From contig NW_027490098.1 in NCBI RefSeq assembly GCF_050948175.1, forward strand, positions 992,001 to 1,056,000: a DNA stretch of 64,000 nt. Reading direction: 5' to 3'. The notes beneath the pieces were generated by a model. It had not been told where the DNA came from, searched no databases, and was given only the letters and a program-made list of their open reading frames with translations. Of the stretch, positions 54,770 through 62,508 are shown piece after piece. Positions within the stretch are counted from its first letter, which is position 1, and every line of letters starts with the position of its first letter. The position numbers and the translations under genes are program-made. This DNA comes from Xylocopa sonorina. Its lineage: Eukaryota > Arthropoda > Insecta > Hymenoptera > Apidae.

Positions 54770-57700
54770 CTAATCCCACATGTACGAGAAGTACGTATAG
54801 GGCTTCGTGATCGCTGGGGATTCGACCCAGTATGTGTCGGAGAGCTCCTCGCCCTCGTAATACGGGGTGAAGTCCTCCCCCTCGTGTGTGGAGATCGCGC
54901 GTGGGCGCGGCATGCTGCATCCCTCTTCCCTCTCGTACCTTTGTCTCCTTCTGTAGGGACGGCGAGTCGGCGGGTGGCCCGTGTGCAGGGGCTCCGGATA
55001 CGGATGCTGGGGATGATGAGGTGGACGCCGGAGGGTGGCAGGCGGTACGCCTGACGTTACACCACCCCCCTTGGAAAAAGAATCTCGGCCATGCCGAGAT
55101 CTCTTGTCTGTTGGGTAGATTTCGGGATGCTGGATCCTTCTCTTGGTCCTGTCGGCTGGATGCTGCGGAATCTGAGGTTTTTCGCCTGGTTGATCCTGGC
55201 GATAACGTTTGGAGATTGGACCGTGACTGCGGGCTTCCTTCGGATTGCAGGCACTTTCGTCGCTTTCACTTTCAGCGTTCGTTTGAATGTCACTGCTCTC
55301 ACTGACTTCATTTTCAGTTTTTCGCACTTTTCTTTCACTAGCATCCACACTCTGCATACTATGCATTCGTTTACAAATTTTGATTTTGTTCGTATGAACA
55401 ATTTTATGGCGCCCTTTTACATTCAGCTTAACATTACAATTGCCCAAAATTTCGAGGATACGGTACGGTCCAGAATACTGTGCCTGGAACTTATGTTTGT
55501 TCGGCTCTTTTAAAAGATAGACCCATTGGCCTACCTCGAAGTTTTGGACATTGAGATTTCGGTCATAATAATATTTAGAACGGCGTTTCGCATTGTCTAG
55601 ATTGGCTTTAGCCAAATCCTGAGATTTCGAGATTTTCTCCTGAAGTTGTATAAGATAGTCGCTATAAGTTTCGTTATCAGAGCTGTCCTGAAAAGGAGTG
55701 GCTGACGGCGTCCTAGCTATCCTGCCGAACACTAGTTCGTGTGGGGTGTATAATGTACCCTCGTGCACACTGGTGTTGTATGAAAACATTGCGTACGGTA
55801 ACCAATTCACCCAATCGTTACTCGACTCTATGTAATGCTTCAGATATTCGGCCAGGACGTGGTGAGATCGTTCAACGGACCCGTTTGTCTGTGGATGGAA
55901 CGCAGTGGACTTGTATTGCTTAATACGGAATTTGATTGCTATGGCATTAATCAAGCTATTTATAAAGTTCGAACCTTGGTCCGTGAGTATGCCTTTCGGG
56001 CATCCGAACTTACAAATGAATTCTTTTATTAAAGCTTCGGCAATGTCTACTGCGGTGGTGGTTTTGAGAGGAACTGCGATTGAGTATTTAGTGAGGAGAT
56101 CTTGGATCGTGAGGATACTCGTATAACCGTCGGAAGTTTCGGGAAGAGGACCCATTACGTCCATTGAAATCTTATCGAATGCCCTGCCAGGGGTGTCGGT
56201 TAAAGTGAGAGGCTGTCTGGTCTTTACCCGGACCAGTTTCTCTGTCTGACAACTTTTACATTTGCCAATATATTCTTGTATTTGTGTTTTCATGTTTGGC
56301 CAAAAGTATTGTTGTCTGATGCGAGAATAAGTTTTATTAACCCCTTTGTGACCTCCCACAGGGGAGTCGTGGTTTTCTCTTATTATTTTCAGTCGCTCTT
56401 CGACCGAAGGGGTTTTAATGAGGCCCTGGCAGACCGTAATCTGGACAGTCGTTTCGTAAAACAGGTCCTGAAGGATTTTCTGGATTCGGGACCAGGATAC
56501 GGAGTCTAGATAGGTTTGTGCGATACTAAATGTTTGTAATTGTAATTCGTTTACAACGTCGCACAAGGATCTGAATGTTTCTATTACGGTCTGGAAATTG
56601 ATTGATCTGGTGGAATGTTCGATGATTGGAAGCTGGATTTGGAATTCGTTTCCGATTTGTATGACTTTGGCTTTGGTAAGAACGTGATTTTTGTTTGGAA
56701 GGAATTTTTCAGCGTTCGCTAGATCTTTGGCGCCCGTGTCATAGGGGTGCCCAGATTGCGTGACGAAGACAACTACATTGTCTCGTCGCGTTGATAATGC
56801 GTCACGGCTGAAATTAAATAGAGGTTCGCGTCGGAAAAATTCATTTGGAGCAGGAGTATAGAAGTCGGTGCTGTCGCTGGCGACTTGCGGAGGTGGTGCT
56901 GTGTTGGTACGGAAGGACGTGCCTGGAGTCGGTAATTCAGGTTCTGATGTTACCGGAGTAGGAGGAGGCGCTAGTGTGGTATACTTTTTACGGGTTTCCG
57001 GAGGCACATCGAAGATGTCGTCCTCCGAGTTTTCTGAATACGAGAGCGGAAAAATTTGAGCGGGATTCCGCGACAATGCGTCCGCATTAAGGTTCGTTTT
57101 TCCACTTTTATAGACCATCTCGTAGTCAAATTCCGCTAACTTAAGCCTCCACCGTACGAGTCTACTTGACGGGTCCTTGACCGAATTCATCCACACTAAC
57201 GGTCGATGGTCGGTAACGAGTTTGAATTGATTACCGTATATGTATGGACGAAAGTAATGGACGGCGTAGACAATCGCCAGACACTCCTTCTCGATCGTGG
57301 AGTAGTTTTTCTCCGCAGCGTTTAACAGTCGCGACGTGTACGCGATTGGCAAGTCGCGGCCTATTGGTCCTTGACTCAAGATAGCACCAATAGCTTCGGC
57401 GGACGCGTCGGTCGTTATCACGAATGGTTGTTTGAAGTTGGGGTACTGCAAGATAGGCGCTTCGCATAGGCAATCTCGGAGTTTGACGAATGAATTCTCT
57501 TGCTCGTTACGCCATACAAAGGGCGCGTCTTTTTTTAACAAATTTGTAAGTGGCTTAGCAATATTAGAAAAATTTGCGATGAACCGCCTGTAGTATCCCG
57601 CGAGCCCGAGGAATTGTTTGATCTGTTTCGCGTTGCGCGGGCGCGGAAAATTTTTGACGGCGCTAATTTTCGCAGGGTCAGGTTTTACACCGTGCTCACT

Positions 57701-59677
57701 GATAATATGACCCAAATAGCTTACTTCTCTCCTCAAGAATTCGCACTTATCCGGCTGCAATACTAAATTAGCTTCTTTGAGCCGTTGAGTTAATTTATCG
57801 AATTTAAGTCGATGTTCTTGAAGAGAGCTAGCGTAGATAACAATGTCGTCCAAATAGACGAAAATTTCGTTCCCCTGGAGACCGGACAGGACATTGTCCA
57901 TAAGTCGTTGGAACGTCGCTGGCGCATTTTTTAATCCGAATGGCATTCTTTTAAATTCATAATGCCCGTGAGGCGTCGAAAAAGCGGTTTTGGGAGCATC
58001 GGCGGGCTCCATTGGGATCTGGTGAAATCCGCTCGCGAGATCGAATGTACTAAAATACTTCGCGCTCCCGAGCTGATCAAGTATCTCGGTAATGCAAGGG
58101 AGGGGATAGGCATCGGCGACAGATTTCTCATTGAGTGCGCGGTAGTCGATGACGACGCGCCATTGCTTGTTGCCCAAGGAGTCCGGTTTCTTTGGGACAA
58201 CCCACAATGGCGAATTATATGGCGATTTAGATGGAGAGATGACACCATTTTGTAAAAATTTGTCGACTTGTCGTCGAATCTCCTCCTTATGAGCTGGTGG
58301 GAAACGGTATTGTTTCACATTGACGGGGCGGTCGTCGACGGTTGGAATCTTGTGCGTGGTTGCTGACGTATGCCCTAATTTATCCCCCTCAATGTGAAAA
58401 AGCTCCTGCGTGCTTTGAACGAGACGGACGACGTGCTCTCTTTCCTCTGCGTTGAGGTGGTCGAGACGGAGGAGACTAAGAATTCGATCTAAGCGAGATT
58501 TCGAAAGGTTGGCGGATTTCGATGTTTGTTTTAACGGCGCCTGTTGTACATTATTTTTAACCGCCTGAGCATAGGAGATTTGCTGAGTATTCGCGATTTT
58601 GCAATGCGAAGGAGGAGTTTCGATTGTCGAATATGGTGTCTGATTCGAGAAAGAAATAGAAGTTTTCCCTTTTTGGGATGAGCCGATCGGTACGGCGGAT
58701 ACGTTAGATTTAGTAGATTTAGAAAAAACCGGATAGAGCGACGGACTATCCTCCTCGTGGAGGGGAGTCATGATTTGCGCGGGCTCGAGTATGATCTCTG
58801 GTAACGCGATTTCGACGGCGCGGTCGGATGAATTAATTATTCGAGTTACCGCTTTGCCCCGAATTACTCTGACGAGAGCGTTTCCGAAAAATATGCCCGG
58901 CGCAAGATCGATACGAGGAATTATACCTTCCGCGAGATTCGAATTAACTACGCGGACCTTGATACCGATATTTGATCTCGGCGGAATGGAGATACGGTCT
59001 CCTGACTTCGGAGAAGCTGCTTTGTCTTGCGTTCGAAGCTTCGATTTCGTTGCTGCATCGCGTTTCAGCGGAGGCGATGATTTACGCGACGGGCGCGGCG
59101 GCGGAGGGGGAATAGATTCCGTGCGCGGCGCTTGTTTACGTTTCGGCGATAGGAGAGGCTTTATTTTCGACTCCGGTGACGGTTCCTCGAGTGCTTCGAT
59201 ATCGTCTTCGAAAGGAATTCTCTTACCATTCCATTTGATTATTTTATTTGGAAAAGAGATTTCTGCGTCCATACAGAACCCGGAGCCGAGGATCCCGCTT
59301 GGTTTAAGGGGAAAATCATCCTCGACCACATTAAAAGGAACGACGCGACCGAAAATGACAAGATTCACCGTCCCTAAGGTTGCGGTTTTGCCATCGGTTA
59401 CCCCTGTTATTATGACGATCTCGGACTTATCGATTCGCGCGGATGCTTTTAGAGCCGAACGTTTTATAATATTTATTTCCGCCCCAGTGTCCACCATGAA
59501 GCGAGTTGGTGAAATTAGAAGGTCGGACTTTAAAATTACGTTTGGCGTGCTAGTTTTTCCGGTTATGTTTATCGCGGCGTTTCGTCGATTTCCGCGTTGG
59601 AGTTGTTCGCGGCGAGAGGACGGACTTGGTGCGCGGCCTCGCCACCTGTCTCGCGGCGGGTGCGGAGGCCATTGTCG
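54770..59677 (-). CDS. pol: Pol polyprotein (protease, reverse transcriptase, RNase H, integrase)
   Basis: Expressed as a Gag-Pol fusion (about 2,039 residues) by a -1 frameshift. The start given is the first codon read after the shift. Numbering below is from the internal Met at 59497 (1,575 residues). Aspartic protease: DTGA at 3-6 and ILGSGF at 69-74. A proline-rich linker lies at 128-145, with a beta-rich connector at about 174-240. Reverse transcriptase: about 390-600, with STFDLASGFHQIP (catalytic D486), MPFGLKNAPATFQ, and YLDD at 548-551. RNase H: TTDAS (D697), the acidic residue in IEKECLA, and TDHRPL (D763). A spacer follows at about 810-1030. Integrase: zinc finger H1043/H1050/C1080/C1083, catalytic D1113, D1173 and E1209 (35 residues between the last two), then GPY/F at about 1341-1350. 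A charged tail runs on through the polypurine tract and 97 codons into the 3' LTR. All catalytic residues looked for are present and no stop interrupts the frame. Confidence 0.95.
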   Translation of the reverse strand, partial: RQWPPHPPRDRWRGRAPSPSSRREQLQRGNRRNAAINITGKTSTPNVILKSDLLISPTRFMVDTGAEINIIKRSALKASARIDKSEIVIITGVTDGKTATLGTVNLVIFGRVVPFNVVEDDFPLKPSGILGSGFCMDAEISFPNKIIKWNGKRIPFEDDIEALEEPSPESKIKPLLSPKRKQAPRTESIPPPPPRPSRKSSPPLKRDAATKSKLRTQDKAASPKSGDRISIPPRSNIGIKVRVVNSNLAEGIIPRIDLAPGIFFGNALVRVIRGKAVTRIINSSDRAVEIALPEIILEPAQIMTPLHEEDSPSLYPVFSKSTKSNVSAVPIGSSQKGKTSISFSNQTPYSTIETPPSHCKIANTQQISYAQAVKNNVQQAPLKQTSKSANLSKSRLDRILSLLRLDHLNAEEREHVVRLVQSTQELFHIEGDKLGHTSATTHKIPTVDDRPVNVKQYRFPPAHKEEIRRQVDKFLQNGVISPSKSPYNSPLWVVPKKPDSLGNKQWRVVIDYRALNEKSVADAYPLPCITEILDQLGSAKYFSTFDLASGFHQIPMEPADAPKTAFSTPHGHYEFKRMPFGLKNAPATFQRLMDNVLSGLQGNEIFVYLDDIVIYASSLQEHRLKFDKLTQRLKEANLVLQPDKCEFLRREVSYLGHIISEHGVKPDPAKISAVKNFPRPRNAKQIKQFLGLAGYYRRFIANFSNIAKPLTNLLKKDAPFVWRNEQENSFVKLRDCLCEAPILQYPNFKQPFVITTDASAEAIGAILSQGPIGRDLPIAYTSRLLNAAEKNYSTIEKECLAIVYAVHYFRPYIYGNQFKLVTDHRPLVWMNSVKDPSSRLVRWRLKLAEFDYEMVYKSGKTNLNADALSRNPAQIFPLSYSENSEDDIFDVPPETRKKYTTLAPPPTPVTSEPELPTPGTSFRTNTAPPPQVASDSTDFYTPAPNEFFRREPLFNFSRDALSTRRDNVVVFVTQSGHPYDTGAKDLANAEKFLPNKNHVLTKAKVIQIGNEFQIQLPIIEHSTRSINFQTVIETFRSLCDVVNELQLQTFSIAQTYLDSVSWSRIQKILQDLFYETTVQITVCQGLIKTPSVEERLKIIRENHDSPVGGHKGVNKTYSRIRQQYFWPNMKTQIQEYIGKCKSCQTEKLVRVKTRQPLTLTDTPGRAFDKISMDVMGPLPETSDGYTSILTIQDLLTKYSIAVPLKTTTAVDIAEALIKEFICKFGCPKGILTDQGSNFINSLINAIAIKFRIKQYKSTAFHPQTNGSVERSHHVLAEYLKHYIESSNDWVNWLPYAMFSYNTSVHEGTLYTPHELVFGRIARTPSATPFQDSSDNETYSDYLIQLQEKISKSQDLAKANLDNAKRRSKYYYDRNLNVQNFEVGQWVYLLKEPNKHKFQAQYSGPYRILEILGNCNVKLNVKGRHKIVHTNKIKICKRMHSMQSVDASERKVRKTENEVSESSDIQTNAESESDESACNPKEARSHGPISKRYRQDQPGEKPQIPQHPADRTKRRIQHPEIYPTDKRSRHGRDSFSKGGGVTSGVPPATLRRPPHHPQHPYPEPLHTGHPPTRRPYRRRQRYEREEGCSMPRPRAISTHEGEDFTPYYEGEELSDTYWVESPAITKPYTYFSYMWD
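55062..55072 (-). promoter_or_regulatory. Polypurine tract
   Basis: AAGGGGGGTGG on the minus strand directly abuts the 3' LTR start (TGTAACG). This is the expected plus-strand DNA primer left by RNase H. One T interrupts the purines. Here the tract is also inside the pol reading frame, where it encodes part of a KGGG run. Confidence 0.8.
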
Positions 59678-60888
59678 TTTCCCGAATTTTTATTTACCGC
59701 GTTGTTGTACTGTCTTTTGCGGCACTCGCCTATTTCGTGCCCCGAGGTCTTGCAATAGCGACAAAATTTGGGCGCGTCCCTGGCTACGATTTGTCTCGGT
59801 TGTTCGTACGCGGGGCCTCGAGTAGGAGGCGGTACGTCCCTGGATCGCAAGTATTCCTGCGGTCGGTACGGCGATGGCGGTCTGAGCCGACACTCGGTCG
59901 CGTAATGTCCGATATTATTGCATTTTCGGCAAATAATTTCGGCTGGTTTTTCGCGCGATTCTGGTCGCGCGACACGCGATCTACCTAGCCGGTTGCAATC
60001 ACGTTCGTGCATTTGATAGAGCTCCCGCGCTCGAGCGAACGTTTCTCGCAATGTACCGAATGAACTTATAGTCATTTGCATTCGAATTTCCGGAATGAGA
60101 CCGTCTTTAAAACATTGTAATGTGAGCGCGTCTACGTCATCGAGCGATTCCGGTGTGTCTCGTCGAGCAAGCCTCTCGCAATCAATTATAGCGGTTCTAA
60201 GATCTTTTACTCGACCGATGTAATCTAGAATGTGCTCGTTCGCGCGCATAAATATATTAGCAAGTTCACCCCGATAATGATGAGCTGATTTTACGGAGCA
60301 AAATGTGCTGCGAAGAACGTCCGTTAATTCGAGTATTGTGTAACATGGCTCGTCTTCTAGCGCGGCGTAGGCACGACCCTTGAGTTTTCCCTTAAGCAGG
60401 CGTGTGAAAGTTCGCTCGCACCCATTAGGGATAAGCTCATAAGCGCGTTTACACGCTCGGGTAAACTGAAGAATAGGAATGTTCTGACCATCGAATGTCG
60501 GCACGGCTTCGAGGGCCTGCTTAAGTGATAGCTCGTCGTGTTGCGAACTATTTGTATTGAAATCAGAGCTCGAATTATGTGCGGAAAGCGGATTTCCCCG
60601 AGGAATATCTAGAGGAACAGTATCGTCGCGCGTTAAATCAGGCGTTCTGCGAATAGATTCTATTTCACGACGTAGAATTTCTATTTGCTGGAGCAACGCG
60701 GCATTACTCGGATCGGTAGCTTTCGTATTTTTCGCGGAAGTATTTTGTTGCGCGCTACTAGGAAGAGGCTCGGCGATAGCGTCTTGGAAATCAAGCGTTC
60801 TGCTAGTGCGTTTTTCGCGTTCGGAATCGGCCATCGCGGCGGCTCGCTGTGTCTGCTGGCGCGTTTTTGTCGGAGTCCGGGTTGCCAT
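59569..60888 (-). CDS. gag: Gag polyprotein (capsid and nucleocapsid)
   Basis: The 439-residue ORF starts at the first ATG after the leader. Gag packages the element RNA into virus-like particles in the cytoplasm. Residues about 60-85 form a heptad-like, probably coiled-coil helix (LLQQIEILRREIESIR). Residues about 120-300 match the retrotransposon Gag (capsid-like) region, including PTFDGQN near 130-136 and a long helical segment through YQMHERDCNRL. Two CCHC zinc knuckles follow: C320-X2-C323-X4-H328-X4-C333 and C376-X2-C379-X4-H384-X4-C389. They bind RNA and mark the nucleocapsid part. The C-terminal 40 residues are polar and overlap the pol frame, which is entered by a -1 shift at G403-N404. 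The frame is undamaged. Family assignment as a Ty3/gypsy Gag is secure. No finer clade is claimed. Confidence 0.93.
   Translation of the reverse strand: MATRTPTKTRQQTQRAAAMADSEREKRTSRTLDFQDAIAEPLPSSAQQNTSAKNTKATDPSNAALLQQIEILRREIESIRRTPDLTRDDTVPLDIPRGNPLSAHNSSSDFNTNSSQHDELSLKQALEAVPTFDGQNIPILQFTRACKRAYELIPNGCERTFTRLLKGKLKGRAYAALEDEPCYTILELTDVLRSTFCSVKSAHHYRGELANIFMRANEHILDYIGRVKDLRTAIIDCERLARRDTPESLDDVDALTLQCFKDGLIPEIRMQMTISSFGTLRETFARARELYQMHERDCNRLGRSRVARPESREKPAEIICRKCNNIGHYATECRLRPPSPYRPQEYLRSRDVPPPTRGPAYEQPRQIVARDAPKFCRYCKTSGHEIGECRKRQYNNAVNKNSGNDNGLRTRRETGGEAAHQVRPLAANNSNAEIDETPR
59612..59683 (-). promoter_or_regulatory. Programmed -1 ribosomal frameshift signal (slippery heptamer plus pseudoknot)
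   Basis: The heptamer G GGA AAC lies at 59683-59677 on the minus strand, with GGA and AAC as gag codons 403-404, an exact X XXY YYZ site. A 6-nt spacer (GACAAT) precedes a stem of GGCCTC (59670-59665) with GAGGCC (59640-59635), extended by CACC/GGTG inside a 2x2 mismatch. The 12-nt loop contains GCGAGA (59654-59649), which can pair with TCTCGC (59617-59612) and make an H-type pseudoknot. The pol frame first opens at 59689, after a TAA at 59692-59690, so the heptamer sits right where a -1 shift becomes productive. The pairing is by eye only. Confidence 0.85.
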
Positions 60889-60970
60889 ATCTAGTTTCGC
60901 GGTTCCTTTCGGCAGAATTTCCGGAGGAAACGCGTGGCTATCCCACCGCTGTCACCAAAAATAACTTTCG
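60889..60970 (-). other. Untranslated leader between 5' LTR and gag
   Basis: This 82-nt leader contains the primer binding site. The gag start is the first ATG with a good context, with G at -3 and G at +4. Confidence 0.7.
60940..60957 (-). promoter_or_regulatory. Primer binding site, tRNA-Leu-like
   Basis: Read on the minus strand the site is TGGTGACAGCGGTGGGAT. Its complement ends in the universal CCA and resembles the T-arm and acceptor 3' end of eukaryotic tRNA-Leu genes (AATCCCACCGCTG-CCA type), with one probable mismatch to the common form. It begins 13 nt after the 5' LTR end rather than directly beside it. Identification of the tRNA is from memory of the family and would need the host tRNA set. 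Confidence 0.7.
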
Positions 60971-61845
60971 TGTCACGTCCCGAGGTGCGGTTGCGCTCGC
61001 AACGGTGGCACAAAGTCGTAACCGTTCCCGAAAATAACGCGAATTGCGTCCGGACCGGGTTCGTTGGCGTTTCGGACTCGATAAAACGGTAACTAACACT
61101 AAACTTACCTTGCGAAGGCTTGATTCCGCTGTCTGATTTCTCTTTCTAGGTACCTGGAGCGCCTTGGATCCGCAACCGGGATGGCGGCGGCGTACGGCTG
61201 GAACGGAGGTACGGGTCGTGCGGCGAAGGAAACCTCCTTCACAGGTACCAGGACTCGAACGCAGGAAATTGAATATTCTGGTGCATCACCCACGTATTCC
61301 CGAGCGAGACGACGAATAAACTCTCTCCTCCCCGCGCGTCGTGTACGCTTTGTCGGAGGTGCAAGGCTCGTCGAGAATACTTGAACTTCGGTCGAGTACG
61401 GCGCGGCTAAGCGTTGGTTCGCTCTAGCTTACCGGGATCAACCTGGGCGCAAGATATTCTGTATACGGTAGAAGTGAGGATGGAGCAACTAAGCGCTGGT
61501 TCGCTCTAGTCGTCGAGCCTCAAGACTATCGCAGATGAGATATAGAAATAGAATAATCGCGAGCGTACCCGTGGAGTAGAATTAAGGAATTGTATTTGGA
61601 CTCGAATAAAGATACTTTGAATCTGGTAAAAATAAACTATATTCTATGATTTCACTATACTAAATACACTTGACTAAGTTCTAAGTTACTGACTAGCGAT
61701 TACAATGAGAATTAGAAATAGTATAAAGTATCGAATGGACTCCGCTATGGGAGTATGGATAGAGACGAATGCATTAGAGCTAATTGCTCGTTGCGAATGA
61801 GCCTATTGCTCGGATCGGAAGTGCATCGTTCGGATGCTGGATTAG

Positions 61846-61926
61846 AACTCCTCGGTTCGGAGATGAGTTAGCAACTCTCCAGTTCGGAGATGAGATGAGA
61901 ACTCTCCCGTTCGGAGATGAGTTAGC
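61846..61926. repeat. 27-bp tandem triplicate in the 5' LTR
   Basis: Exact counterpart of 54403-54483 at the constant LTR offset of 7,443 bp. The three units start at 61846, 61873 and 61900. Confidence 0.85.
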
Positions 61927-62133
61927 AACTGACTCTCGGATCTCGCGTCCGCGACCTCCTCGGGTCGCGCGGCGCGCGAGTCGCTGGGCCCTCGCGGTGG
62001 GGCGGACGGTCGGAGTAGGGCGGCCGCTCGGCCCTCGTGGTGGGGCGGCCGTTCGGAGTGGGGCGCGGCCCGCGTTAAGCGTGAGCCGCGAGCGTCGAGT
62101 GTGCGCGCGAGTGCACGGAACATAACCGTGCAT

Positions 62134-62163
62134 GAATAAAATATATACATATATTTACTTAAA
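62134..62163 (-). promoter_or_regulatory. TATA-like AT-rich stretch in the 5' LTR (putative element promoter)
   Basis: Same sequence as at 54691-54720. In this LTR it would drive the genomic transcript. A 7-bp-stem hairpin follows immediately (62132-62112). Assignment is by position and composition only. Confidence 0.4.
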
Positions 62164-62504
62164 TCTAGGTGTGTGTTGGTGTGTATGTACATAGGTGAGT
62201 AGTGTGCTTATTCTAATCCCACATGTACGAGAAGTACGTATAGGGCTTCGTGATCGCTGGGGATTCGACCCAGTATGTGTCGGAGAGCTCCTCGCCCTCG
62301 TAATACGGGGTGAAGTCCTCCCCCTCGTGTGTGGAGATCGCGCGTGGGCGCGGCATGCTGCATCCCTCTTCCCTCTCGTACCTTTGTCTCCTTCTGTAGG
62401 GACGGCGAGTCGGCGGGTGGCCCGTGTGCAGGGGCTCCGGATACGGATGCTGGGGATGATGAGGTGGACGCCGGAGGGTGGCAGGCGGTACGCCTGACGT
62501 TACA

Positions 62505-62508
62505 CTAC
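62505..62508. repeat. Target site duplication CTAC, copy next to the 5' LTR
   Basis: CTAC follows the LTR terminus GTTACA and continues into satellite GATACCTAGACATC. It pairs with 53524-53527. Confidence 0.93.

Larger units (their letters stand above)
53528..55061 (-). mobile_element. 3' LTR
   Basis: This direct repeat of 60971-62504 lies 7,443 bp away. Its ends are TG...CA with imperfect inverted termini (TGTCACGTCC at one end; TGTAACGTCA read from the other). In element orientation it begins at 55061 beside the polypurine tract. Its first 292 bp carry the end of the pol reading frame. An AT-rich TATA-like stretch with an adjacent hairpin comes next, then GC-rich and tandem-repeat segments. 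No AATAAA or ATTAAA polyadenylation signal was found on the minus strand within it. Confidence 0.95.
53528..62504 (-). mobile_element. Full-length Ty3/gypsy LTR retrotransposon nested in satellite
   Basis: The 8,977-bp element has two 1,534-bp LTRs, a 5,909-bp internal region, gag and pol on the minus strand, a primer binding site, a polypurine tract and a 4-bp target duplication. Domain order PR-RT-RNaseH-IN places it in Ty3/gypsy (Metaviridae). The integrase has an HHCC zinc finger, a DD35E core and a C-terminal GPY/F module. The clade within gypsy is not resolved by eye. There is no third ORF resembling an envelope protein. I saw only two LTR mismatches (53943 T versus 61386 C; 54317 C versus 61760 T), about 0.13%. 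With open gag and pol frames this suggests a recent and possibly mobile copy. GC and CpG are much higher than in the surrounding satellite. Confidence 0.96.
60971..62504 (-). mobile_element. 5' LTR
   Basis: This is identical to the 3' LTR except at the two noted positions. It carries the same TATA-like stretch (62134-62163), hairpin (62112-62132) and 27-bp triplicate (61846-61926). As the upstream LTR it should supply the promoter for the genomic transcript. It ends at 60971, followed by a 13-nt gap and the primer binding site. Confidence 0.95.

Noticed and set aside
58770..59825. 351-codon plus-strand ORF opposite pol
   Set aside because: Antisense shadow of the Pol protease region and gag end. 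The minus-strand frame carries all recognisable motifs.
60940..60957. A tRNA gene at this site
   Set aside because: Only the 18-nt 3' end of a tRNA is matched and it lies directly after an LTR, which is the signature of a primer binding site.
53528..62504. Envelope gene (errantivirus-type element)
   Set aside because: After integrase the pol frame runs straight to the LTR, leaving no room for a third ORF, and no signal peptide or transmembrane protein was seen.
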